Below are positions 31,561-38,036 of a DNA stretch of 38,036 nt, one piece after another. A program made the translations under genes and the position numbers. The notes beneath the pieces were generated by a model. That model ran no database searches and had not been told where the DNA came from. It saw only the letters and a list, made by a program, of their open reading frames with translations. The stretch covers positions 1 to 38,036 of the forward strand of contig JAPUKU010000178.1 of the NCBI GenBank assembly GCA_027295505.1, written 5' to 3'. Origin of the DNA: Acidobacteriota bacterium. Its GTDB lineage: Bacteria > Acidobacteriota > Polarisedimenticolia > JAPUKU01. How positions within the stretch are numbered: the stretch's first letter is position 1; each line of letters begins with the position of its first letter.

Positions 31561-32955
31561 ATGATCACCAGAGAGCACGCCGCCCGAGTTCTGCGCACTC
31601 TGCTATCTCGGGGCGGGGATTTCGCCGAGATCTACCTGCAGTGCACACAGTCGACCCGGGTGTCCTATGACGACGGACGGCTGGATGAGGCCACCACGGG
31701 CGAGGATGCGGGCGTGGCCCTGAGGCTGGTGCGCGGAGATCTCACGAACTTCTCCAACTTCAATCGCCTGGATCCAGCGGCGATCCTCGAGGAAGCTGAG
31801 GCCTTGGCACGGGCGGCTGGCGGCAGGAAGAGGCGTGTCTCCCTGCCGCGTCTGGTAACCGTGCGCACCACCGATCCCTGCCCCGTGAAAATCCATCCAC
31901 GCCAGGTTTCACTCGAGCGCAAGGTGGAGATGGTGCGCCGCTGTGACACCGCGGCGCGCGGCCTCGACAAGCGCGTGGTGCAGGCGACCTGCCACTACCG
32001 GGACACGGAAATCAAGGTGCGGGTGGCGACCTCAGAGGGCCGTTTTGCTTCCGATACACGTATCTCCACGGGCCTGGTGTGCATGGCCGTGGCGCGCCAG
32101 GACGGCCAGACGCGCACCGGCTATCATCCGGCAGCCGAGGCCCGGGGCTTTGAGCTCCTGCGCCGCCAGACGCCCGAGAAGATCGGCCGGGAGGCTGCCC
32201 GGATCGCCGTACTGCAGCTCGAGGCGGAACCGGCGCCGGCCGGAAGCTTCACTGTTGTGCTCTCCTCTTCCGCCGGAGGAACCATGGTGCACGAAGCCTG
32301 TGGACATGGCCTGGAGGGAGACTTCATACTCAAGGAGCTCTCCGTCTACGCCCGCAAGGAAGGCCAGAAGGTTGCATCCGATCTGATCACGGTGGTCGAT
32401 GATGGATCCATCCCGAATATGCGGGGATCCTCGCGTATTGATGATGAAGGAACGCCCTCCACTCGCGCTCTGCTGATCGAGAACGTCATTCTGCGCGGCT
32501 ACCTGCACTCCTGGAAGACAGCGCGCGACCTCGGTCACGAGCCAACCGGGCATGGCCGGCGGGAGTCGTACCGGCACCTGCCGATCCCGCGCATGCGCAA
32601 CACGTTGATCCTTCCTGGAAAGAGCGATCCGGAGGAAATCCTGCGATCGGTCGAGGAGGGTATCTTCGTGGCGCAGATGGGAGGCGGCGAGGTGGACATC
32701 GCCACCGGCAACTTCGTGTTCTCCTGCACGGAAGCGTACCGCATCCGGGGCGGCCGCAAGGCCGAGCCCATCCGTGACGCCACGCTAATCGGAAATGGCA
32801 TCGAGGTGCTCTGCTCCATCGATCGCGTCGGACGGGATCTCGGATACGGTGTGGGCACGTGCGGCAAGGACGGCCAGGGAGTCCCGGTCGCTGACGCGCA
32901 GCCGACCCTGCGCATCCCCAGGATCACCATCGGAGGCACCGTTGCCCAGAAGTGA
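31561..32955 (+). CDS. tldD: Metalloprotease TldD
   Basis: TldD and TldE form a heteromeric zinc peptidase. It clips leader peptides from modified peptides (microcin B17, PQQ-like and other RiPPs) and degrades unfolded peptides. This 464-residue subunit has the active-site motif HEACGH (His244, Glu245, His249) in GGTMVHEACGHGLEGD. DEGTPSTRALLIENVILRGY and FVAQMGGGEVDIATGNFVFS are further family landmarks. GGAGGG lies about ten bases before the ATG. The next gene supplies TldE, so the complex is complete. No RiPP precursor or modifying enzyme is visible nearby, so the native substrate is unknown. Confidence 0.95.
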   Translation: MITREHAARVLRTLLSRGGDFAEIYLQCTQSTRVSYDDGRLDEATTGEDAGVALRLVRGDLTNFSNFNRLDPAAILEEAEALARAAGGRKRRVSLPRLVTVRTTDPCPVKIHPRQVSLERKVEMVRRCDTAARGLDKRVVQATCHYRDTEIKVRVATSEGRFASDTRISTGLVCMAVARQDGQTRTGYHPAAEARGFELLRRQTPEKIGREAARIAVLQLEAEPAPAGSFTVVLSSSAGGTMVHEACGHGLEGDFILKELSVYARKEGQKVASDLITVVDDGSIPNMRGSSRIDDEGTPSTRALLIENVILRGYLHSWKTARDLGHEPTGHGRRESYRHLPIPRMRNTLILPGKSDPEEILRSVEEGIFVAQMGGGEVDIATGNFVFSCTEAYRIRGGRKAEPIRDATLIGNGIEVLCSIDRVGRDLGYGVGTCGKDGQGVPVADAQPTLRIPRITIGGTVAQK

Positions 32956-34297
32956 TTCCTCCCCGCCCCGACCCCTTGGCTCCGGCTTGCGGGCGCTGAG
33001 CCGCGCCGGCATGGCGCAGGGGGAGGTCTACTTTCATGACGTTCGCTCGAGCAGCCTGTCATACGCGGGAGGGAAGATCGAGGCGCTGGAGCGCAGGCAC
33101 GATCTGGGCGTCGGCCTGCGGGGTTTCCACCGCGGTCGCACCGGATTTGCCTACACCTCAGATCTGAGCCCCGCGGGCCTCAGGCGCGCCGCCGAGCGTG
33201 TCGCTGCACTCGTGCGGATTCTGCCCACCGATCCCGCCAACCGCTTGCCTGAACCCGGTTCACGGCCTGAGGTGGAGGGTAATTACGATGCGGCGATCGG
33301 CAGGCTGCCGGCAACGCGCATGAAGGAGATCGCCGCCGGAGTGGAGGATGCGGCGTGCCGCAAGGTCCGGGGGTTGAAAACACGCGAGAGCCGCTATGCC
33401 GATGTGTGGGGGCACATCTGGATCGCCCACAGCGACGGCCTCGTGGAGTCGTTCAGCATGAGCCGGGCAATGTGCTGGGCGGAAGTGATTGTCCCCGGCC
33501 CGCGCGACACATTGCAGGCCGGGTTTGCATCGGCCTTTGCCATCGGTCCGGATGGGCTCGACCCGGCAGCCGTGGGACACGAGGCGGCGGAACGCGCCCA
33601 GGCCAAGCTCGGAGCGCGGCAGCCTGCAACCGTCCGCGCGCCGGTGCTGCTCGATCCCCATGTGACTGCCAGCCTCCTCTCGGCGGTGGTACCCGCACTG
33701 TACGCCGATGAGGTTGTGAAAGAGAAGTCGTTCTTTGCGGGGCGCGTGGGCGACCTGGTTGCCTCCCCCCAGGTCACCCTGATTGACAACGGGATTCTGC
33801 CGCAGGGTTTCGGGAGCGCCCCCTTCGACGGCGAGGGTGTCTCCCAACGGAAGACCACACTGATCGAGGAAGGCCGGCTGTGCGGTTACCTGCACTCGAC
33901 CTACACGGCGGCCCGCATGAAGGCCGAGCCGACTGGAAACGCCATGCGCGAGTCATATACGGGGCCCCCGAGTATCGATACCTCCAACATCTACCTTGCT
34001 CCCTCTGGAGTCAGCCGGCGGGACATGCTCGCCTCCGTCAACGACGGGATTTATATCGCGGATGTGATGGGGCTCCACACCATGGACGCGATCACCGGTG
34101 ACTTCTCCCTCGGGGCCAGCGGCTTCGAGGTCAAGAAGGGCAAGATCGGTGCGCCCCTCGAGAAGATGGCTATCGCGGGAAACACCATTGATCTTCTTCA
34201 GGCAATCCATGGCGTGGCCGATGACCTGCGCTTTTTCCCGGGCGGCCAGGGGGGTGCCACCGTCCTCCTAGACGGCCTCACCGTCTCAGGTCTTTAA
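32942..34297 (+). CDS. tldE: TldE/PmbA, partner subunit of TldD
   Basis: This 451-residue TldE/PmbA homologue lacks the HExxxH motif, as expected for the non-catalytic partner. Typical elements are SSLSYAGGKIEALERRHDLG, TGFAYTSDLS, LIDNGILPQGFGSAPFDGEG, RKTTLIEEGRLCGYLHSTYT and the late DAITGDFSLGASGFEVKKGK. I chose TTG at 32942 because GGAGG (32932-32936) stands five bases ahead and homologues need the N-terminal residues. The gene thus begins 14 bases inside tldD in another frame. The much longer open frame upstream is a shadow of tldD. Confidence 0.92.
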   Translation: MPRSDSSPPRPLGSGLRALSRAGMAQGEVYFHDVRSSSLSYAGGKIEALERRHDLGVGLRGFHRGRTGFAYTSDLSPAGLRRAAERVAALVRILPTDPANRLPEPGSRPEVEGNYDAAIGRLPATRMKEIAAGVEDAACRKVRGLKTRESRYADVWGHIWIAHSDGLVESFSMSRAMCWAEVIVPGPRDTLQAGFASAFAIGPDGLDPAAVGHEAAERAQAKLGARQPATVRAPVLLDPHVTASLLSAVVPALYADEVVKEKSFFAGRVGDLVASPQVTLIDNGILPQGFGSAPFDGEGVSQRKTTLIEEGRLCGYLHSTYTAARMKAEPTGNAMRESYTGPPSIDTSNIYLAPSGVSRRDMLASVNDGIYIADVMGLHTMDAITGDFSLGASGFEVKKGKIGAPLEKMAIAGNTIDLLQAIHGVADDLRFFPGGQGGATVLLDGLTVSGL

Positions 34298-34392
34298 GTT
34301 CTGCCGATTCAATCAGATCCCTGCAGCCCCGGAAGAGGGCCCAGGCTTGCATGACCCCGCCACAGGCATCAAGTTAAGGGGGTAGCTGTCCC

Positions 34393-34417
34393 CGGCCGGA
34401 TCCCGAGAAGCCGGCCG
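34393..34417 (+). other. Stem-loop upstream of the zinc-ribbon response regulator
   Basis: CGGCCGG (34393-34399) and CCGGCCG (34411-34417) form a perfect 7-bp stem with an 11-base loop. It ends 16 bases before the GGAGG ribosome site of the next gene. It could be a weak terminator of the tldE transcript or a leader structure. No T-run follows. The remaining sequence between tldE and this gene shows nothing recognisable. Confidence 0.35.
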
Positions 34418-34442
34418 CCCGAGTCAACGGACCGGAGGCGGG

Positions 34443-35201
34443 TTGTCCCTCGACATCGACTGTCCACAGTGCGGCCACATCGAACCAATCGATGAGGACT
34501 CGCTCCCCCAGGGACAGGTCACCCTGGTTTGCAAGCAGTGCCGCTACAAGTGGCCCTTCCACAGACTCGCGAGCCCAGTCAGCCTGGCGCCTCCCCCCAG
34601 ACCCAAAAAGAAAACAGACCGCAAGGCTCCCGAACTCGTTCGGGAGGCCAGCACCGCCAACGACGTCACCTGTCCGGGCTGTGGGTTAACCTTCAATGCT
34701 GGCCATACTGAGGTATCGGTGATGCTCTCCGACCCGAACGCCCCCACGGCCGAGATGGCCGTGTCGAAAGCGGCCCGGCGAGCCAAACCGAAGCCCAAGC
34801 CGAAACCGAAGCGCCCCCGCCGCGCCGACGGCAAGAAGACGATCCTGGTGGTCGAAGAGGTCGACTACTTCTCGCAGCTGGCCAGGGAGACTCTCAGCAG
34901 CAAATACCACACGGTCATGGTCAAGACCGCCAAGGAGGCGTTTCAGGCGATCGAGCGGGAACCGGTCGACCTGATGGTGCTCGACCTCACGCTGAACGAA
35001 AATGACGGAGACACTGTTCTCGAGCGCCTCGAGCCGAAGGGATTTCCCGTCCTGATTTCGACCTCGCGCGATGAGACCGAGATGTACGGCGAAGCTTGGG
35101 AGGAGCTCAAGCGCATGGGCGCCGACGATCTGGTACTCAAGGGGATGAACATGGAGGAGACCCTCCTGAAAAAGATCGCCTCCCTGCTCGGCGCGAAATA
35201 G
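34443..35201 (+). CDS. Zinc-ribbon and receiver-domain protein
   Basis: This 252-residue protein combines an N-terminal zinc ribbon with a C-terminal receiver. Ribbon ligands are CPQC (7-10) and CKQC (30-33), like the MJ0042-type finger. A second CPGC (77-80) has no visible partner. A basic KPKPKPKPKRPRR linker (about 115-127) follows. The receiver (132-252) has phospho-acceptor Asp181 (MVLDLTLNENDG), Lys233 (LVLKGMN) and the Ser/Thr position in LISTS. The acidic pair is Glu138-Glu139 rather than Asp-Asp. There is no output domain, and the kinase is not nearby. It starts with TTG at 34443, with GGAGG four bases upstream. Confidence 0.85.
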   Translation: MSLDIDCPQCGHIEPIDEDSLPQGQVTLVCKQCRYKWPFHRLASPVSLAPPPRPKKKTDRKAPELVREASTANDVTCPGCGLTFNAGHTEVSVMLSDPNAPTAEMAVSKAARRAKPKPKPKPKRPRRADGKKTILVVEEVDYFSQLARETLSSKYHTVMVKTAKEAFQAIEREPVDLMVLDLTLNENDGDTVLERLEPKGFPVLISTSRDETEMYGEAWEELKRMGADDLVLKGMNMEETLLKKIASLLGAK

Positions 35202-35266
35202 CGCACCTCAACTTTCTTTCCTTCCATTTCCTCCGCAAAACATCGCGCTTAGGGGTCAGGTTACGC

Positions 35267-35282
35267 ACCGGCCATGGCCGGT
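35267..35282. repeat. 16-base perfect palindrome between convergent genes
   Basis: ACCGGCCATGGCCGGT is a perfect 16-base palindrome lying between the receiver gene (stop 35201) and the methyltransferase gene (stop 35305). It could form a 6-bp stem with a CATG loop in either transcript and serve as a shared terminator. It lacks a T-run. A pyrimidine-rich stretch precedes it. Confidence 0.4.
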
Positions 35283-35304
35283 CACCATCCAGATCTCCGC
35301 AACA

Positions 35305-35952
35305 TCAGACCACATCCTTGCGGGCGGTTACGGCCAGCATCCTGACATCGCCTTCGGTGTGCTTGCTGAAGCAGACATCCACAAAACCAGCATCCTTGAT
35401 AATGGCCAGGACACGGGCCGGATCCGTCAGATCTCCATCACCGTGGCCGAACTTGTCCGGCTCCGCCTCCTCATCCGTCACCAGGAGCCGTCCATCCGGT
35501 CTGAGAACCCGCATTACTTCGGCCAGGCCCGCGGCCGCATTCTCCCAGTGGTGCAGTGAATTGATCGCCACCACGACGGTCGCTGATGCATCCGGAAGCG
35601 GAAGCTTTTCAGCACGCCCCTCGACAAACTCGATCCGTTTCCGGCCTGCGTGAGAGTCAGAGAGCTCTCTGGCGATCCGCATCATGGCGGCGGAGGGATC
35701 GACTCCTATGGCCTTTCCTTCCGGAACCCGGGCCGCCGCCTCACGAATAGCTTCGCCACCGCCGCAACCAACGTCGACTACCAGGTCATCGGGCTCGAGC
35801 CGGGCCAGAGCCACGGTCATGCGGTTCGTTGGATGGTCACCGTAGTTTTCAACGTACCACCTCGCGGTTTCTTCATCAAAACCATGAGACTGCCCATGGT
35901 GATCATGATGATCGCGGTGTTCGTGGGGCCTGTGTCGATTGGGGGTAGTCAC
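35305..35952 (-). CDS. SAM-dependent methyltransferase with His-rich N-terminus
   Basis: This 215-residue class I methyltransferase of the UbiE/type-11 group has motif I LVVDVGCGGGEAIREAA (about 57-73). IGVDPSAAMMRIARE, FVEGRAEKLPLPDASATVVV and LHHWENAAAGLAEVMRVLRP follow in order. Residues 7-23 contain eight histidines (HRPHEHRDHHDHHGQSH), probably a metal-binding arm. I chose GTG at 35952 because GAGGA lies eight bases upstream on the minus strand. An upstream GTG at 35976 lacks such a site. The substrate is unknown. A metal, metalloid or small-molecule target is possible. It follows a GNAT gene on the same strand. Confidence 0.87.
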   Translation of the reverse strand: MTTPNRHRPHEHRDHHDHHGQSHGFDEETARWYVENYGDHPTNRMTVALARLEPDDLVVDVGCGGGEAIREAAARVPEGKAIGVDPSAAMMRIARELSDSHAGRKRIEFVEGRAEKLPLPDASATVVVAINSLHHWENAAAGLAEVMRVLRPDGRLLVTDEEAEPDKFGHGDGDLTDPARVLAIIKDAGFVDVCFSKHTEGDVRMLAVTARKDVV

Positions 35953-36063
35953 CGGGTCATTCCTCGAGGCCCGCACACGCCAGAAATCAGCGGGCGGCGT
36001 GTTGAGTCAGGATCCTTACGAATGTACAGGAGCCCAGTCTGTGGATCATCGCCGGGTGTCCAT

Positions 36064-36516
36064 TTACGGTGAGAATTGCCACTCCCAGACTGTGCCATCC
36101 TCAGGGTGATCGATCGTTGCAACATGGCTGAAGCCCAGTTTTTCAAGAACTCTATGAGAGGCGTTGCGATCGGGAAGCGTCTGTGCCGTGACCGAGACAA
36201 CTGACTCTTGCTGTCTCACAAGGGCGACAAGCTCCGCCGCCATTGCAGTGGCAAATCCTTGTCCTTCGTAATCGGGAAACGTGAAATAGGCGATCTCCAC
36301 CCGCCTGTCTTGCGGGGGTGATTTGAATCCGCAGGTACCAACCGGTGTCGATCCTGACAGCGCAAGGTAGCCGACCCAGGGCTGTTCGAAGCCGACAGAA
36401 TCGTAGTGCTTGATGGTTTCCAGGATAACTTCGGCCGTGACTTCAGGAAGATCCCCGTCATAGCCACGGGGGGCGCCGTCACGATCTATCAGTATGAGAG
36501 AGACGGTATTGCTCAT
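36064..36516 (-). CDS. GNAT family N-acetyltransferase
   Basis: This 150-residue acetyltransferase has the acetyl-CoA motif YEGQGFATAMAAELVALV (about 82-99). IAYFTFPD and the closing NASHRVLEKLGFSHVATIDH are other typical elements. The layout is like RimJ/RimL-type or ribosomal-protein acetyltransferases, but the substrate cannot be told. The start is ATG at 36516, 26 bases after the upstream hypothetical gene, so they are probably co-transcribed. The 111 bases between this gene and the His-rich methyltransferase show nothing recognisable. Confidence 0.87.
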   Translation of the reverse strand: MSNTVSLILIDRDGAPRGYDGDLPEVTAEVILETIKHYDSVGFEQPWVGYLALSGSTPVGTCGFKSPPQDRRVEIAYFTFPDYEGQGFATAMAAELVALVRQQESVVSVTAQTLPDRNASHRVLEKLGFSHVATIDHPEDGTVWEWQFSP

Positions 36517-36542
36517 CTGTGAGTCGTCTCTAACATCTTAAC

Positions 36543-37109
36543 TCAGCGGCGAGCGGCACGTCGCTTGGTCTGCAAGCGGCGTGACACGCGAGTGCGTCCG
36601 CTGGGGCGCGCCCTCAGGTTCCGCGAACGGTCGCCTGATACTTTCAGGAATAGCTCAGCACCCAATCGTGATACCGCCTCGGCCTCGCTCAATCGCTTGG
36701 CCTGGATCGACACCTTCGGTGGCACCCAGCGCGGGAACGGAGTCACAACGGCGCGATGACTCCCCTTGGACGTGTGTTCCTGCCGGACCGCAGCTAGACC
36801 TGGCTTCGGCAATTCGCTCGCGAGGCGCACCAGCGCAGGCCACAGTCGGCGGTGCACCAGCGTGACCCTGCCACCTACCAGCCGGCATACCAGAACCTGG
36901 TCTGATTCGCACACCGCGCCGAAGACCTGATACATGTGGTGTGATTGCGGATGAGCCCACCAGCTGCCTTTGATGGGCTCGCCCACGATAGCTTCAGCCA
37001 GGTTCGGTACGGGACCTCGTGCCGACATCAGCACAACCCCATGTTTCCTAACGAAGGACAATGCACCTTGAACGTTCACTGAAACCTTCTTTAGCCAATA
37101 CGATCCCAT
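36543..37109 (-). CDS. Conserved hypothetical protein with basic C-terminus
   Basis: This protein has 188 residues and no motif with a known function. It resembles a family that I recall as hypothetical only: GALSFVRKHGVVLMSARGPV, EAIVGEPIKGSWWAHPQSHH, VLVCRLVGGRVTLVHRRLWP and ALVRLASEL. Trp, His and Arg clusters suggest nucleic-acid or nucleotide handling, which is inference. The last 28 residues are strongly basic (RSRNLRARPSGRTRVSRRLQ and onward). A GTG at 37079, preceded by AGAAGG, would give a start closer to related proteins than the ATG at 37109. Confidence 0.72.
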   Translation of the reverse strand: MGSYWLKKVSVNVQGALSFVRKHGVVLMSARGPVPNLAEAIVGEPIKGSWWAHPQSHHMYQVFGAVCESDQVLVCRLVGGRVTLVHRRLWPALVRLASELPKPGLAAVRQEHTSKGSHRAVVTPFPRWVPPKVSIQAKRLSEAEAVSRLGAELFLKVSGDRSRNLRARPSGRTRVSRRLQTKRRAARR

Positions 37110-37196
37110 AATGGCGTTTTTGTCGAATCAGCGTCTTCCCCGGGCCGGTCCGGAGACGAAAGATGGTCGACCCGTCCAGAACAATCCCGCCCCACA

Positions 37197-38036
37197 TCAC
37201 TGCGAGGATTCTCCCATCGCCTCGTACACGAGCGTCTGAAAGTGCTTCTCGATGCTGTGGATTAGAAACGGGTCCATCTGGGTCCACACCATCGCGATCA
37301 GCTCGGCCTCGGGATCGATCCAGAAGAAGGTGTTCGCCACCCCGCCCCAGCGGAACACACCCTTGTGGTCCGCATCGGGCGTTGCGTCCTCGTCGACCAG
37401 CGTAGCAAAACCGAGCCCGAATCCGTAGGCCGGCGGGATCCAGGTCCCAAGGCTGATCGGCGTGAGCTCCTCGGGCAGCTGGTTGGATCGCATCGCGCGG
37501 ACGGTCTCGGGCTGGAGGATCCGCACGTCATCCAGCTGCCCCTCCTGAAGAAGCATCTGCGCGAAACGGATGTAGTCCGAGGCGGTCGAAACGAGTCCCC
37601 CCCCGCCCGACGTCATTGGCGGTATCCGTGTGTACGATCCCTCCTCAGGACTGTCGACCACCTGCAGCCCGTCACTGGACGCGCGGTAGTGTGTCGCAAA
37701 GCGATCTCGCTTCCCGGCGGGCACCCAGAAAGCGGTGTCGTCCATGCCGAGCGGCTCGAAGATATGCTCCTCGAGGAATTCCTCGAACGGCTGCCCCGAC
37801 ACGACCTGGACGAGGTACCCGAGGATGTCCGTCGAGACGCTGTAGTTCCACAGTTCGCCTGGGTGCGCGAGCAACGGGAACCCCGCGACCTTCGCGACGA
37901 AGTCGTCCAGACTCGGGGACTCGAACAGCTTCTCCGTCAGATACATCTGGTCGACGGGCGTGCTGCCGAAGAACCCGTAGGTCAGCCCTCCGCTGTGACT
38001 CAAGAGATGCTTGATCGTAATAGGCCGCGCGGCCGG
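37197..38036 (-). CDS. Beta-lactamase-family serine hydrolase, N-terminus outside window
   Basis: The frame is open to the window edge on the minus strand, giving 279 C-terminal residues. The fragment starts at PAARPITIKHLLSHSGGLTY, the region after the SxxK motif in class C beta-lactamase/esterase-family enzymes. Further elements are WNYSVSTDILGYLVQVVSGQ (Tyr motif), EFLEEHIFEPLGMDDTAFWV, SGGGGLVSTASDYIRFAQML and WGGVANTFFWIDPEAELIAM. The catalytic Ser-x-x-Lys is not in the window. Such proteins are usually exported esterases or peptidases rather than resistance enzymes. About 87 bases separate it from the hypothetical gene downstream, with nothing notable. Confidence 0.9.
   Translation of the reverse strand, partial: PAARPITIKHLLSHSGGLTYGFFGSTPVDQMYLTEKLFESPSLDDFVAKVAGFPLLAHPGELWNYSVSTDILGYLVQVVSGQPFEEFLEEHIFEPLGMDDTAFWVPAGKRDRFATHYRASSDGLQVVDSPEEGSYTRIPPMTSGGGGLVSTASDYIRFAQMLLQEGQLDDVRILQPETVRAMRSNQLPEELTPISLGTWIPPAYGFGLGFATLVDEDATPDADHKGVFRWGGVANTFFWIDPEAELIAMVWTQMDPFLIHSIEKHFQTLVYEAMGESSQ

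Noticed and set aside
35230-35300. Transposon-associated tail suggested by AGGGGTCAGGTTA near the palindrome
   Set aside because: A similar phrase occurs near REP-type transposases in other genomes, but no transposase or second copy is present here, so it is not called as a mobile element.
1-38036. CRISPR array, prophage, insertion sequence or integrase
   Set aside because: No regularly spaced direct repeats, transposase, integrase or phage structural genes were found. Codon use and gene content look uniformly chromosomal.

Overview
This is a GC-rich, densely packed chromosomal segment of a Gram-negative bacterium. An LptD outer-membrane LPS transporter, lipoprotein signals, periplasmic HtrA and a secreted M28 peptidase point to two membranes. 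The protein style (an M28 peptidase, a 'TEDKG' conserved hypothetical, a pyruvoyl arginine decarboxylase beside agmatinase, a TldD/TldE pair, a TANGO2-like protein) best suits Acidobacteriota or a deltaproteobacterium-like lineage. That taxonomic guess is inference. I see no insertion sequence, prophage, CRISPR array, rRNA or tRNA.

Layout. (1) 1-458: start of a minus-strand lipoprotein that leaves the window. (2) 609-6837, plus: protein quality control - clpB (interrupted by one in-frame TAA), hsp20, htpX, htrA and grpE. (3) 15029 down to 6834, minus: a tight seven-gene run with mostly 4-base overlaps: MEMO-like protein, lptD, rmlD-like reductase, NAD-dependent epimerase, a fused isoprenoid-alcohol kinase/isoprenoid-phosphate kinase (VTE5-VTE6-like), a UbiA prenyltransferase and a TPR lipoprotein. 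(4) 15218-18533: nadE and rsmI (plus), ricT (minus), smpB (plus). (5) 18547-19953: thiG and thiS (minus) with palindromic intergenic sequence on both sides of thiG. (6) 19993-22248: a conserved hypothetical (minus) divergent from pdaD-speB, a two-step route from arginine to putrescine. (7) 22312-26344: TANGO2-like NRDE protein, M28 peptidase, DUF488 protein and a methyltransferase. (8) uvrA (minus), divergent from a plus-strand operon: lipoprotein, folD, coaE, tldD, tldE. (9) 34443-38036: a zinc-ribbon/receiver protein, then minus-strand genes for a His-rich methyltransferase, a GNAT acetyltransferase, a conserved hypothetical and a truncated beta-lactamase-family hydrolase.

The most interesting unit is the pair at 7460-9891. 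It combines in one operon what plants encode as three separate proteins of phytol salvage and tocopherol synthesis: phytol kinase (VTE5), phytyl-phosphate kinase (VTE6) and homogentisate prenyltransferase (VTE2). Here the two kinases are fused and the genes sit behind lptD. This suggests an isoprenoid-alcohol activation and transfer system that is undescribed as far as I know. Other notable signals are the nonsense codon in clpB at a position usually occupied by Tyr, the structured elements around thiG, and several extended -10 promoters placed so close to start codons that leaderless mRNAs are likely.

Several starts were moved from the longest possible ORF on the basis of Shine-Dalgarno spacing, gene overlap or signal peptides. 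Each such choice is explained in its entry.
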